From: Aureobasidium sp. EXF-3400
Taxonomy: Eukaryota; Ascomycota; Dothideomycetes; Dothideales; Saccotheciaceae
Reading direction: 5' to 3'
NCBI GenBank assembly: GCA_024195585.1
Contig: SWBL01000186.1
Location: 1 to 64,000, forward strand
DNA: 64,000 nt
The position numbers were made by a program, and so were the translations under genes. Below are positions 55,122 to 64,000 of the stretch, in pieces (position 1 is the first letter of the stretch; the number at the start of each line of letters is the position of its first letter). The notes beneath the pieces were generated by a model. The model was given only the letters and a program-made list of their open reading frames with translations, was not told the DNA's origin and searched no databases.

Positions 55122-56870
55122 CTATGCGTCGTTCTTTCCCATAACCTTGGCAGCTTGCACGGCGTTCATCTTCTGAGTCCATCCAGGTGCGGGCTGGAAC
55201 TTGCGCACTGTACGAACCTCGTCCAGGGAATAACCAGGGACACGGATGTTGTAGTTGCGCTCGAGAATGATTTGGATATCACGAATATCCAGAGTCGTGT
55301 TAGGTCTGATCTTGGCCAAGCGACAGGCAGCAGTGATAACGCTGTCCACAAAATCATCGGCGAGAGTGAGGACGGACTCTTCGACATCAGGAGTGAGTCC
55401 ATCGCCTTCACCGCCACCTGTGACTTGTCTGACCAGTTCGTCCAACTTCTTCTTGCTCAGCACGCGGTCTCCTTCGCCCTCAAGGATAAAGTGAGGCGTC
55501 TTCTGAACAGCAGGCTGACCCATCATACCAGGAGCACCATTGCTGGGACCGCCGAAGGTAGGACGAGCAGGACCAAGCGGCACGGGGTTATGAGTGCCTG
55601 TGGTTGGCAGGTTTTTAGGGATAGGGAACTTAGGGTTACCAACATTGAGAGCAGTCTGCTGAGTGTGATTGAAAGCTTGTCCGCCAGGCTGGGAGGTAGG
55701 TGTGCCTCCTCCTCCTTGCACTTGCTGAGCCGAGTAAGTGCGCTGGGCTTGGTTGATTGCATCGGCATGAGAAAGAGCTTGAGGCTGGCCAGAAGGGGCG
55801 GGCGATTGGTAGGGCTGCTGTTGGTTGGGAGGGCGAGCAATGGGCTGCTGCGGCTGTTGCTGCTGCTGTGGATGCATTGGGACGTTGGATTGCTGCTGGT
55901 AGGGCACGGCAGGGCTCATGGCCGAAGCTGGGTTGTTTGCCTGGGCTGACTGGTTATAGGGCGAGGCAACCTGTTGTTGGGGCATGGGAGTCTGCGAGTT
56001 GTTTTGTTGCGGCGGCTTCGACTTGTCGGCCCATGCCAGTCGGTTCTTTTCGTTCTCATTACGAACAGTGTCAATCTTTGACTTTGCGTCCTGAACACCC
56101 ATCCTAGCGGCGTCTCTTGCCGAGACCAAGTCTGGTGTGGCCGTCTGTCCAGTGTTCTCCATCTGTGTTATCTTCTCGTGTGTCTGCTGGAAGCGACTAA
56201 CGCTGCTCTCCTGCATGGTAACCAGCCTGGTCAAAGTACTCATAATACTTCTCTTATAGTTCTCGTACTCGGGAGTGTTTGGAATAATGTTGGTAGGAGG
56301 GAAGACCTTGAAGCCGTTGAGGAAGGCCTTTGCCTGTGGACCGAGAGGAAAGTTGTTTATATTTCCTGGGACTCGGGGGATCTGCTGCTGTTGTTGCTGC
56401 TGTTGAGGAATTTGCTGCTGTGCTTGTTGAGGATGGTGTTGCTGCTGCTGTTGCTGAGGTTGTTGTTGCGGCTGAGGGTTCGGTATTTGAGGTTGTGACA
56501 CAGCCTGCTGAGTGGTGGGTTGCGCTTGCTGCTGTTGTGGTTGCTGAGGCTGTTGCTGGTTTTGCTGCGGTTGCGGAGCTTGAGCTTGCGACTGCTGTGG
56601 TCGCTGCTGTTGATTTTGGCTGTTGGCCTTCCACTGGGTGATATGGCGCATGATCTCCCTCGAGACTTCCTTGATCTTCGCGGTTGCCTTGTTATGTGTC
56701 TCGCTGCCACGAGGATTGGCTTCCAGTGCAGTCCACAATTTGGTCAAGCCTTCAGTGTAAGTGACCTTTTTCTCAGCCGAGAGCATGGGAATGTTTGCGA
56801 TCTTCTCGGGACGGATCATATCAGGAGGGTAGGCCGAGGCCGCTTGCGGTGCGCTGCCTGGTTGACTCAT
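55122..56870 (-). CDS. TAF12: TFIID/SAGA subunit Taf12
   Basis: Histone-fold TBP-associated factor shared by TFIID and SAGA, pairing with Taf4 or Ada1. Single exon, 582 aa. The H2B-like histone fold is at the C-terminus (about residues 470-560): [80 protein letters not shown]. The N-terminal helical part ([20 protein letters not shown]) is followed by long polyglutamine tracts, as in other fungal Taf12. The start is ATG 56870 (MSQPGSAPQ); the upstream extension to 57008 lacks an ATG. Confidence 0.93.
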   Translation of the reverse strand: MSQPGSAPQAASAYPPDMIRPEKIANIPMLSAEKKVTYTEGLTKLWTALEANPRGSETHNKATAKIKEVSREIMRHITQWKANSQNQQQRPQQSQAQAPQPQQNQQQPQQPQQQQAQPTTQQAVSQPQIPNPQPQQQPQQQQQQHHPQQAQQQIPQQQQQQQQIPRVPGNINNFPLGPQAKAFLNGFKVFPPTNIIPNTPEYENYKRSIMSTLTRLVTMQESSVSRFQQTHEKITQMENTGQTATPDLVSARDAARMGVQDAKSKIDTVRNENEKNRLAWADKSKPPQQNNSQTPMPQQQVASPYNQSAQANNPASAMSPAVPYQQQSNVPMHPQQQQQPQQPIARPPNQQQPYQSPAPSGQPQALSHADAINQAQRTYSAQQVQGGGGTPTSQPGGQAFNHTQQTALNVGNPKFPIPKNLPTTGTHNPVPLGPARPTFGGPSNGAPGMMGQPAVQKTPHFILEGEGDRVLSKKKLDELVRQVTGGGEGDGLTPDVEESVLTLADDFVDSVITAACRLAKIRPNTTLDIRDIQIILERNYNIRVPGYSLDEVRTVRKFQPAPGWTQKMNAVQAAKVMGKNDA

Positions 56871-57288
56871 GATGATGGTGTCGTCGCTTAAGCCAGTTTC
56901 CAGGAAAGATGATAGCGAATGTGATGTGCGCCCAGAGATCGGCACTTGACAAGCGCTGGCGTAGTGATGATGACGGCGTGGGTGTGTGAAGGAAAGCGCG
57001 ACGCTCACTTTCCGCGAACCTGGAAGTCGCGAATGCTCGCTGCACCTGCCAAGAAATGAACTCGAGAATCAACATCTCTCACTTGAGCAAGACATCACTT
57101 GTTCTCTTTTGCATAAACAGACCGTTCATTTCAGATACACTCTGGTTACTTGAGTACCTATTTACCTTATCTGCAGCATAATGAAAACCGTTCTTTCTCC
57201 TTCACATCACATTTGTATGCTCAAGACAAGTCCTGCCTGCCTCGGTATTTGTTATTATTACAATAGTTTGGCCCCAATGTTGACCATT
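56871..57288. other. TAF12 promoter region / 3' flank of secreted gene
   Basis: 418 nt between two minus-strand genes. Nothing beyond ordinary intergenic sequence. Confidence 0.45.
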
Positions 57289-59157
57289 TCACTGGCTTTC
57301 TTCTCTCAGCAGTCCAGCAGCGCACGTGTTGTTGGACCAGCCGAGGGCGAGATTGTCCATGAACCAAGAAACAGGTTCATCGTTGACAGAGGCTTCGATA
57401 CGAAGACTACTCAGCGCCTTCATAGACAAGTCAAAGTGGACCTGCTTGAGTTCGCAGTGATCGGGCAAGAGACATGGGGACAGGAACACAGTCTGATGGA
57501 ATGCTGCCACTTCGGACTTGGTCTCCTCGTGGTAAACTTGGCCTGTAATTTGCAGCTTGCATTGATCAGCAGAATGATTGTCGCATCCGAGATAGGCGCT
57601 GTAGGCATTGAACCAGAATGCGCTTGAGCTCCTGCGTATGCCGACACCAATCTCGCCAGAGAGTTGTCCTCTCTGGTTGTGGTTGTGGTTGTCGCCAGTA
57701 TCATTAGCAACAAACATGACAAGGTGAGGAGGCGAGACAGGCAGGAAGGGCATAGATGGGGGTGGAGCGTAAACAAAGCCATTCGAGAAGTACATGTGGT
57801 GGTATGGATCGGAGACAGGCGAGGCTTGGCTAGGCTCACTGACGGGATCTGTAGGCAAGAAGTTGGGCTCATCATCCCACTACATATTCATGTCAGTCTT
57901 GTTCTACGAAAAGAGAACGGTAAGTACTCACAGTCAAGGTGAAGTCACCATGTTCACCACACACGCTCGGGGTAGGCATAGAGATCGACGTGTTGCTGTA
58001 AATCTTGGTCAAGGTCGACGAGGTACGCGAGTATGCAGGGACTGGAACGAAAGGGGGATATCCAGTAGCCGAGGCCAAGATTGAGCTGGCGTTCTGGCCA
58101 TGACGGTAGGCTGATGATGGGACGATCGACGAGATAACAGAGGCACTCTTTTGAGAAGCAGCTCCAACGGAAACAGAAGACACCAGCGAATCAGTGGGAG
58201 CCGTGACAGCACCTGAAACGCCAGAAGACTTGACAGTGGAACCAGCAAGAGTAGCGTTCCAAGCAGATGCAGCCCAAGCGAGGGAACTGAAATTGCCGGC
58301 ACTATTGATGGCGGAAGTGAAGCCGGCTGAAGGGGTGGCAAAGACAGTGTAGGTAAGATCAGTGGTCACGTCAACATAGCTGACGGAACAAACTGATTCT
58401 GAGGTGCTTGCCAATTCGACAGTGCTCGTAGTAGAGGTTGGAGGTCCAGTCACGGTATGGATTGAGTGCGATGAAGTCATGAGAGCAGCAGACTTGGGGC
58501 TCTCCGACGACAGGTAGACAGTCAGAACCGAGATCATGCTCTTAGTCAAGTAAGAAGTCACAGTCGAGGTTGTGGTGTCTTCGTCCGAAACACCAGCCAA
58601 GGCGTTGGAGGATTGCGGTACCCAGGAAGTGACAGCAGGAGGTGTGATGGTGAGAACCGTAATCTGGGTGATGGTGACCTCAGGATCGTCGCTGGGAGTG
58701 GGAAAGACGGTCACCTCGACGGTCTGGGTCAGGGTCTCGCTGAAGCTGCCAGTAGGAGAAGCGCCGTTGATCCAACTGGTTGTGCCATCCTGATCGATGT
58801 AGGAATAGCCCGAACCAGAAGCAGTAGGGCCAGCAGAAGACTGAGAAGGAGTCACAGTCACATAGTTGGTCAGAGTTGAGTAGCTGGTGATGGTTGAGAA
58901 CGACTCCGTGGTAGACGAGTCGATCGCAGAAGGAGAAGCAGTCTCGCTCTGGCAGAATGAGATGGTGACAGTCTCAGTGACAGGCTCGCACGAAGACAAC
59001 GCGCTGGGATACCGTGTCAGCAAGCACGCAGAAGGTAGAAGACATGGCGCGATCTTTCGAGTCACGCGCAGATGTTATGAACTTACTCTTGGGTCTCGCT
59101 GGTTGCAAGAGAAAAGCCAAAGAGGCTCAATGCCACGAGAGAAGTTGCCAGACGCAT
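57289..59157 (-). CDS. secreted Ser/Thr-rich protein with conserved C-terminal domain
   Basis: Three exons (59087-59157, 57932-59003, 57289-57879) give 577 aa. Exon 1 is a signal peptide (MRLATSLVALSLFGFSLATS). Most of the protein (about 25-360) is Ser/Thr/Val-rich with repeats such as TVEVTVFPTPS and TVTSYLT and likely heavily O-glycosylated, as in cell-wall proteins. The C-terminal third is a folded domain: CGEHGDFTLTWDDEPNF, PYHHMYFSNGFVYAPPPSMP, SSSAFWFNAYSAYLGC and WFMDNLALGWSNNTCAAGLL. It has paired cysteines and looks like a conserved fungal extracellular domain of unknown role. There is no GPI tail after the domain, so it is probably secreted. Splice junctions restore the frame at TQ|D and LT|W. 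Confidence 0.85.
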
Positions 59158-60706
59158 GGTGATGTTGATAGTTGAAGCAATGAACGACCTGGGTAAGGGA
59201 GAGATGAGAAGAATGAGTGGTGTGTTGTGTTATAACGAAAGTGTGGTGCCGCGGAAAAAGGTAAACGAGGAAAGTGCGAACAGTGACGGGAATTTAGACT
59301 GGCAGGCGCACGCTGTCGTTGGTAACAACCAATCACACGGCCATAGCGATGAATAGTCAAGGTTCCGTTTGATCTCTGTGGCCCCTCCTCCCTCAGGTTA
59401 GCAGCAGCTTTTGAGTCTTGATGCATGTCACGAAGTTGTCCTTCTCTTTACGGCATCTCAGAAGAGATGATTCACTGCACCTCATCGTTACCTGCCCTTC
59501 TAGCACCACTTTGAACATGGCTTCCTTCTTCTCTTCCTACCTGTTGCTACCAATATCCAAGGCACTCATCTCCACCTCCGCACTCCATAACCATACTATA
59601 CCACCAAGCGCAGATCTACCCCTTCCACGATTTGGAAGCGATCGTGCGTCCATGCGAGGGTTCCTGCATTACCACCACATAAACTGGACTCGCCTCTATC
59701 GGATAGCCTCGTTTGCTCGTGGAACTTCCGGGACGGCAATACCAAATTTCAGGAACACGATGTTAAGATATCAATGCCGGACAGTGACACAACAGTCGCC
59801 GATTGACTATGTATCAAGAAGTCTCCGGTACCTCGTATGCCAGGAACAGCTCGTGCGGTAAGCTGCACCCGTGACGCTCTCTGTGGCGGTGAGGAAGCAT
59901 ATGGCTGTTGTGCGACCAAACAAAGCTCCACGCCAATAGTCGTAGTAGAAGGCCAATCCTTTGGACAAAGGAATTTGTTGCCGACTCTTCATCCGCAGAG
60001 TTTGAGAGTCAGTCAAGTCTTCCACAGAAGGAAGATGATACGCCGATGATCCATGTCCTAGTCCGGTTGGAAGTCAATAGCCCTGGAACTGAAGAAAAGC
60101 GACTGCTGTACGATCGAATACGCAAGACAATCCAGGACTCATGTTTACAGACCGCTCGTGGTGCTCGAGATAGGTGAGGAAGCTTCAAGATTTCTCATGC
60201 TACCCATTGCCGTCAAACATTCAGGCACGAATCGTGACTTCCTTCCACTCCGGATCGACGAGAAGAGCCAGCAAGAACACAATCAGTCCAAGCAATAACC
60301 GAACACTCACCGCTATCGCAGTTCTGCCATGAGGTGGAGCACAGGTGGATACCGGCCGAGATAGCCCTGAAGGTGAACGTGATGAGCGGATAGCATTGCG
60401 AAGTCGCGCAGGTGACCAATCGGCTCACGAGGTCGTCAAGCACTCTCGGACTCGAGCAAAAGATATCATCTCACAAGCCCGCTCGAGCACAAGACTTGCG
60501 ATACACAACAAGAAGCAATCCACCAGTGGTCCACAGTGCGACAGTTTTCAGCTCGACAAGCAGCGGCGTTGTTAGCGTTCGCTCCTCTCGTTCCCCTCTC
60601 GACACCTTTTCTCCCGCAACGCTCCGATCCTCCGCCTGTTCTCCCTCCTGCCAACATTGCCCCTCTCCGCACCCCACCACAACCTGTGCTGGCTGGCAAT
60701 CTGGCC
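59158..60706. other. 1.55-kb divergent spacer before the CCCH gene
   Basis: Between two divergent starts. Several short open frames occur (longest on the plus strand at 59418-59861) without domains or matching splice context. The last 130 nt are C/T-rich, like a 5' UTR of the CCCH-finger gene. No element copy. Confidence 0.45.
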
Positions 60707-62450
60707 ATGAGTGTAGAAGAAAACACGCCTCACAGGCGCTCGAGCAGCGCCTCGTTTGCTCAAAACATGTCGAGGGACTTTCCCCAGCCAAACTCGGCCG
60801 CAGCCTTCGCCGGTGCTCGCAGTCCTCCCAAAGCAAAGAGTATGGCCAGTCGAGCTCTTGAGTCCTCGCATATCTGACATGTGTTTGCAGACACGTCGCA
60901 TGTGCCATGCAAGTTCTATCCATTTGGCACCTGTCAAGCCGGCGCGGCCTGTCAGTTCTCTCACGATATGGACCCCATGACGCAGAATGCGCCTTGCAAA
61001 TACTTTGCCAAGGTACTTGCGCCATTGTCGCATGTGTCTGCACTTGCATGTCACTGACTCGCTATACCAGGGCAGCTGTAGATTCGGTCAAGGATGCGCC
61101 CTCGCACATATTCTCCCCGATGGCCGAGTCATCAACAGGCCTCCTCGCGGCGGTCAGCCTTTCAACTACGGCCGCCGTGGTCCTCAACCCTACGCTCCCG
61201 CTCCGCCATCATTGCTCACTATGCAAGCCAATGATTTGGCATCGCAGCAACAACAGCAGCCGCAAGAGATGGGATATCCAAAGCAAGAAGATATGCCAAA
61301 CATTCCAAACCCTGCGCCGTACCTCCAGGCTTCACAACCCCTCTCGCTGGACCCTAGCAACACCTTTGGCTCTCCTCTGAATGACAACCGCTTCGGAGCC
61401 TCGCCAAACGCCAGAGGTCTGAGCGTGCTAGATGCTCCCTTGCCTGGATCTTTCGACAGTCAGGGTATCTCACATGCTGCCCGTCACGGTCCCTTCGCTT
61501 CTTCTGTTCCTCCTCGTCTCGGCCACGGCCTTGAGTCACCTCCTTCATCCCTGCCGAACAAGGCTTTCCTCGGCAGCACTCTGCGCGGCCTAGGAGATAC
61601 AACTCTCGATGGCGTGTTGGCCGGTTCTTCACCTCCTACCTTTGAAGAGCCAATGAGCTTCGGAAAGCGACCTCTACACTCGGAGAGATTCTCACGACCT
61701 AGACCCATGATGTCCGCTAGTGTCGGCACACGTCCTTCCTTCTATTCGCACTTCCCACCGGACGCGACCGATTCTGAGGAGAGTGAAGAGGAGGGTATTG
61801 GCGAGGATCTTCTGCCATCGAGTCTGCATGAGCTTCTGCCACCAGAGAAACTGCGCAGACCCTCGCAGCAGATTGATGATGATATTAACCCCTCCTTCCT
61901 GTCCGCTGGCCGTCGCGCAATATCGAACGGACAAATTCCCGTGGACAACAAAGTAGGCAGTATTAGCCCACACACTGGCAGCCCTTCGAGATATAGCTCA
62001 ATCTGGTCCTCGGGCTCATACCGCAAGGAGGGAGAGAACGGGTTTGGTCACATCGGATCTCCTCTCCGACCATCTTCGCTGCGCTCCTCCTCGCTCGCTG
62101 GAGGTGACCTTGGCTCGCTTATTGGCAGCCCACCTAAACAAGCAAGCATGTCGATGCTCACTCGTGAGCTACAGAGTACCAGGATCTCCGAGAAATCTCC
62201 CTCATTGCTTCCTCGTACCTCTTCCACTGATTCTCGCGCTGCTCTCCGTGGCGGGCTCGACAGAGGAATCAGCAGCAACAGCCTGGGCCGCAATGAGACG
62301 ATCGAGGAAGAGGACCAGGGCTTGTTCTCTATGGAAGAAGAAGATGAGTTTGAGAGCTCATCCAAGAAGCCTTCGGTCTCTCCTATTGGTCTTTTGCCTG
62401 GAAAGAGCGAGCCCACTCTTGGACCTATCGGCGGGCAAAGAACCAAGTAA
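60707..62450 (+). CDS. tandem CCCH zinc-finger protein (Lee1-like)
   Basis: Predicted RNA-binding or regulatory protein. Three exons (60707-60839, 60891-61012, 61071-62450) give 544 aa. Two CCCH fingers of type C-x7-C-x5-C-x3-H lie near residues 49-95: CKFYPFGTCQAGAACQFSH and CKYFAKGSCRFGQGCALAH. Intron 2 (61013-61070) interrupts the second finger after CKYFAK, and both introns show CTGAC branch sites. The rest is Ser/Pro-rich and disordered, with an acidic patch (SEESEEEGIGEDLLP) and conserved-looking LLPSSLHELLPPEKLRR and STRISEKSPSLLPR. The architecture resembles fungal Lee1-type proteins, whose role is poorly known. The upstream frame opens earlier but has no ATG. Confidence 0.85.
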
Positions 62451-62840
62451 GAGGGAAAAACGACTTCCCACAGAGATAAAACACCTGTCAATATATGTTT
62501 TTGGAAGGATTGCTTTGACGATTCATGAATACGGAGGCATGATTGTTCTTGTCTTCCCAGCCGGCGCTCCAAAAAGGGAAAACAAAATCTACATGGAAGG
62601 ACATTGTGAAAGAGAAGCTTGTTTTCAACAACAAAAAGCAAAAAAGAAGCATACGAGCGGAACAATTAATCTGCTGCTTTGACAAGTTGCATTTTCACCT
62701 GGGGAAGAGGGCATAAGAAATCTTTGTTGCATCTATGTATTTATTATTATCATCAACCAATTCTATATTCTAGCACATCATGGCATTATATCAGATAGAT
62801 GTTTCCGAGCCTCGTTGGTTGGTCGTGTGCCTTGATCGAC
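62451..62840. other. convergent spacer, CCCH gene / DsbA gene
   Basis: 390 nt between convergent stops. A/T-rich, with no feature recognised. Confidence 0.5.
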
Positions 62841-63593
62841 CTAGCAGGTATTGCCAGATGATACCTGAGTGGTGGCCGACGCACCTGCTCCCTCACGCTT
62901 CTTGATCTCGTTGAAGACCTGCAGGAAAGTGGCAGGTTCCTCTGCACCACCAACTTCATACATGTTGTTGAAAGTGAAGTGGGGGACACCTAAGGCAGCA
63001 GGAGTCAGTAAATAGGATCTTATGGGTTGGGGTCCAGAAAACTTACCAGAGATGAACCTTCTCTGAGCGGCAGCAACCTCACGGTCAACCTCAGGACCAC
63101 CCTTGTCGCTCTCCAACCACTCCTTGACCTCCTGTTCTTCAAGACCACCACTGACACCAGCCTTTGTCAAGATAGCATGATCAGTGATATCATCATTCAA
63201 CTCAAAGTAAGCATTAAACAGCTTCTCCATAACCCTCGTCTGCGTGTCCTCTCCCTTTGTCTTTGCCAGTTGCACCAGTCTATGCGAATCTCTAGTATTG
63301 CCAGCCTTGCCTCCATAAGCAAAGTTGATTCCCAACTCATGACCAATCTCTGAGAGACGGGCTTGCATCATCTTTACTCTCTGCTCGCCAAACTTTTCGA
63401 CGTAGATGGTTTGCTTATCTCTGCTTTGCTTGGGCGCGTCCGGGTTTAGATAGAATGGGAACCAGGTTGTGGTGAATGTGTCGTTGGGGAAGGTTTTCTT
63501 GTGGGTGTCCATAGCGACTTGTAGGCGGTTCTTGCCTACATAGCACCAAGGGCAGACTGTGTCGCTGACGATGGAGATGTTGTAGTTTGTCAT
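62841..63593 (-). CDS. DsbA-family (FrnE-like) thioredoxin-fold oxidoreductase
   Basis: Two exons, 63047-63593 and 62841-62989, give 231 aa. The thioredoxin-fold start ISIVSDTVCPWCYVGKNRLQ contains the active site CPWC (residues 14-17). The helical insert (NTRDSHRLVQLAKTKGED, VMEKLFNAYFELNDDITDH) and the late cis-Pro motif GVPHFTF are those of the FrnE/2-hydroxychromene-2-carboxylate isomerase-like group. No targeting signal, so probably cytosolic. The 57-nt intron 62990-63046 is stop-free and a multiple of three; splicing creates ISGVPHF at the conserved cis-Pro loop. Read-through would insert 19 residues exactly there. The true substrate is unknown. Confidence 0.9.
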   Translation of the reverse strand: MTNYNISIVSDTVCPWCYVGKNRLQVAMDTHKKTFPNDTFTTTWFPFYLNPDAPKQSRDKQTIYVEKFGEQRVKMMQARLSEIGHELGINFAYGGKAGNTRDSHRLVQLAKTKGEDTQTRVMEKLFNAYFELNDDITDHAILTKAGVSGGLEEQEVKEWLESDKGGPEVDREVAAAQRRFISGKFSGPQPIRSYLLTPAALGVPHFTFNNMYEVGGAEEPATFLQVFNEIKKREGAGASATTQVSSGNTC

Positions 63594-64000
63594 TTTGCGA
63601 AGGGTTGTGCGGAAAGCCAGGATGGGCGATTACTGAGCTTTTAGACCGTGGAAGGTAAAGGTAGATTTTGGGTTTGTAGGAAAATGTGGGAAGAGGCAAA
63701 CGTTATGGTTCAAAGAGGTGGTAGAATTGGATGGAGTTGCTTAATAATTGTCATTCGGATAGCGCGGAGGACAAAGAAGGGAATGGTAAGCGAATTGGCA
63801 GGGAAACAGCACAGGATGGTGGATTGACTGGTACTAGGGAAAGAGGGTCTCCAATTGAGGTTTACAGCTAGTTTTGCTAGATGATTCGATGCATGGTACC
63901 AAGTAGGTAGTGGTATAGAAGTCGAATGGGAGGAGCAAGGTGGAAGAAGGATTGGCTTGGCGCTTCACATGCAAAAACATGACGAAAGAGCCGCTTGACG
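63594..64000. other. upstream region of the DsbA-family gene, to window edge
   Basis: 407 nt, purine-rich on the plus strand. Presumably promoter. No gene recognised before the window ends. Confidence 0.4.

Noticed and set aside
56871..57008. N-terminal extension of TAF12
   Set aside because: The upstream part of the frame has no ATG; the Taf12 N-terminus fits a start at 56870.
59418..59861. 147-codon open frame on the plus strand in the long spacer
   Set aside because: No recognisable domain, no splice partners and irregular composition; not supported as a gene.

Overview
The window is nuclear DNA of a filamentous ascomycete (Pezizomycotina, possibly a Dothideomycete; the class is inferred from general gene style only). 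Support comes from many 46-90 nt spliceosomal introns with GT...AG ends and CTRAY-like branch sites, dense genes on both strands, and clear fungal orthologues such as STE20, HSE1, the DASH subunit SPC34, COQ9, a CRH glucanosyltransferase, NAD-dependent glutamate dehydrogenase and an ADE2 fusion. I count 31 protein-coding genes. I found no tRNA, rRNA or CRISPR array.

Layout. 1-6.8 kb: STE20 kinase (5' end outside the window), the ESCRT-0 subunit HSE1, cytochrome b5. 6.8-12 kb: the most accessory-looking stretch, with an orphan zinc-finger-like gene whose stop codon lies inside a transposon-end relic, a pair of flanking direct repeats, and a dynamin-like GTPase. 12-24.4 kb: sphingolipid desaturase, COG6, BOL2/FRA2, a NIF3-family protein, MCM2, a UBR7/Mlo2-like protein and COQ9. 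24.4-30 kb: an inverted-repeat element, a WW-like glycine-rich protein, SPC34 and the proteasome subunit RPN3. 30-38.8 kb: CRH-type cell-wall enzyme, GDH2, a lysine-rich histone-H1-like protein, and two more copies of the element. 38.8-48 kb: mitochondrial carrier, ribosomal protein eL18, ADE2, a TFIIIC triple-barrel protein, a VPS62-like protein. 48-64 kb: a conserved unknown, an Mtf2-like mitochondrial protein, CMR1, a small unknown, TAF12, a secreted Ser/Thr-rich protein, a double CCCH-finger protein and a DsbA-family oxidoreductase.

Most genes are unrelated housekeeping functions and I see no metabolic cluster or operon-like unit. Divergent pairs that share short promoters are BOL2/NIF3, MCM2/UBR7 and SPC34/RPN3. 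The MCM2/UBR7 promoter carries a perfect MCB box (ACGCGT).

The most novel-looking content is a family of roughly 215-222 bp elements with imperfect terminal inverted repeats starting CCTCCCC. There are three full-length copies and one end fragment, in two sub-families. Other points of interest are a GC-AG intron in the eL18 gene, a 5-nt coding first exon in MCM2, four stop-free introns whose length is a multiple of three, and a CRH gene in which retention of the last intron would replace the GPI-anchor signal by a hydrophilic tail. I did not find a convincing new multi-gene system.
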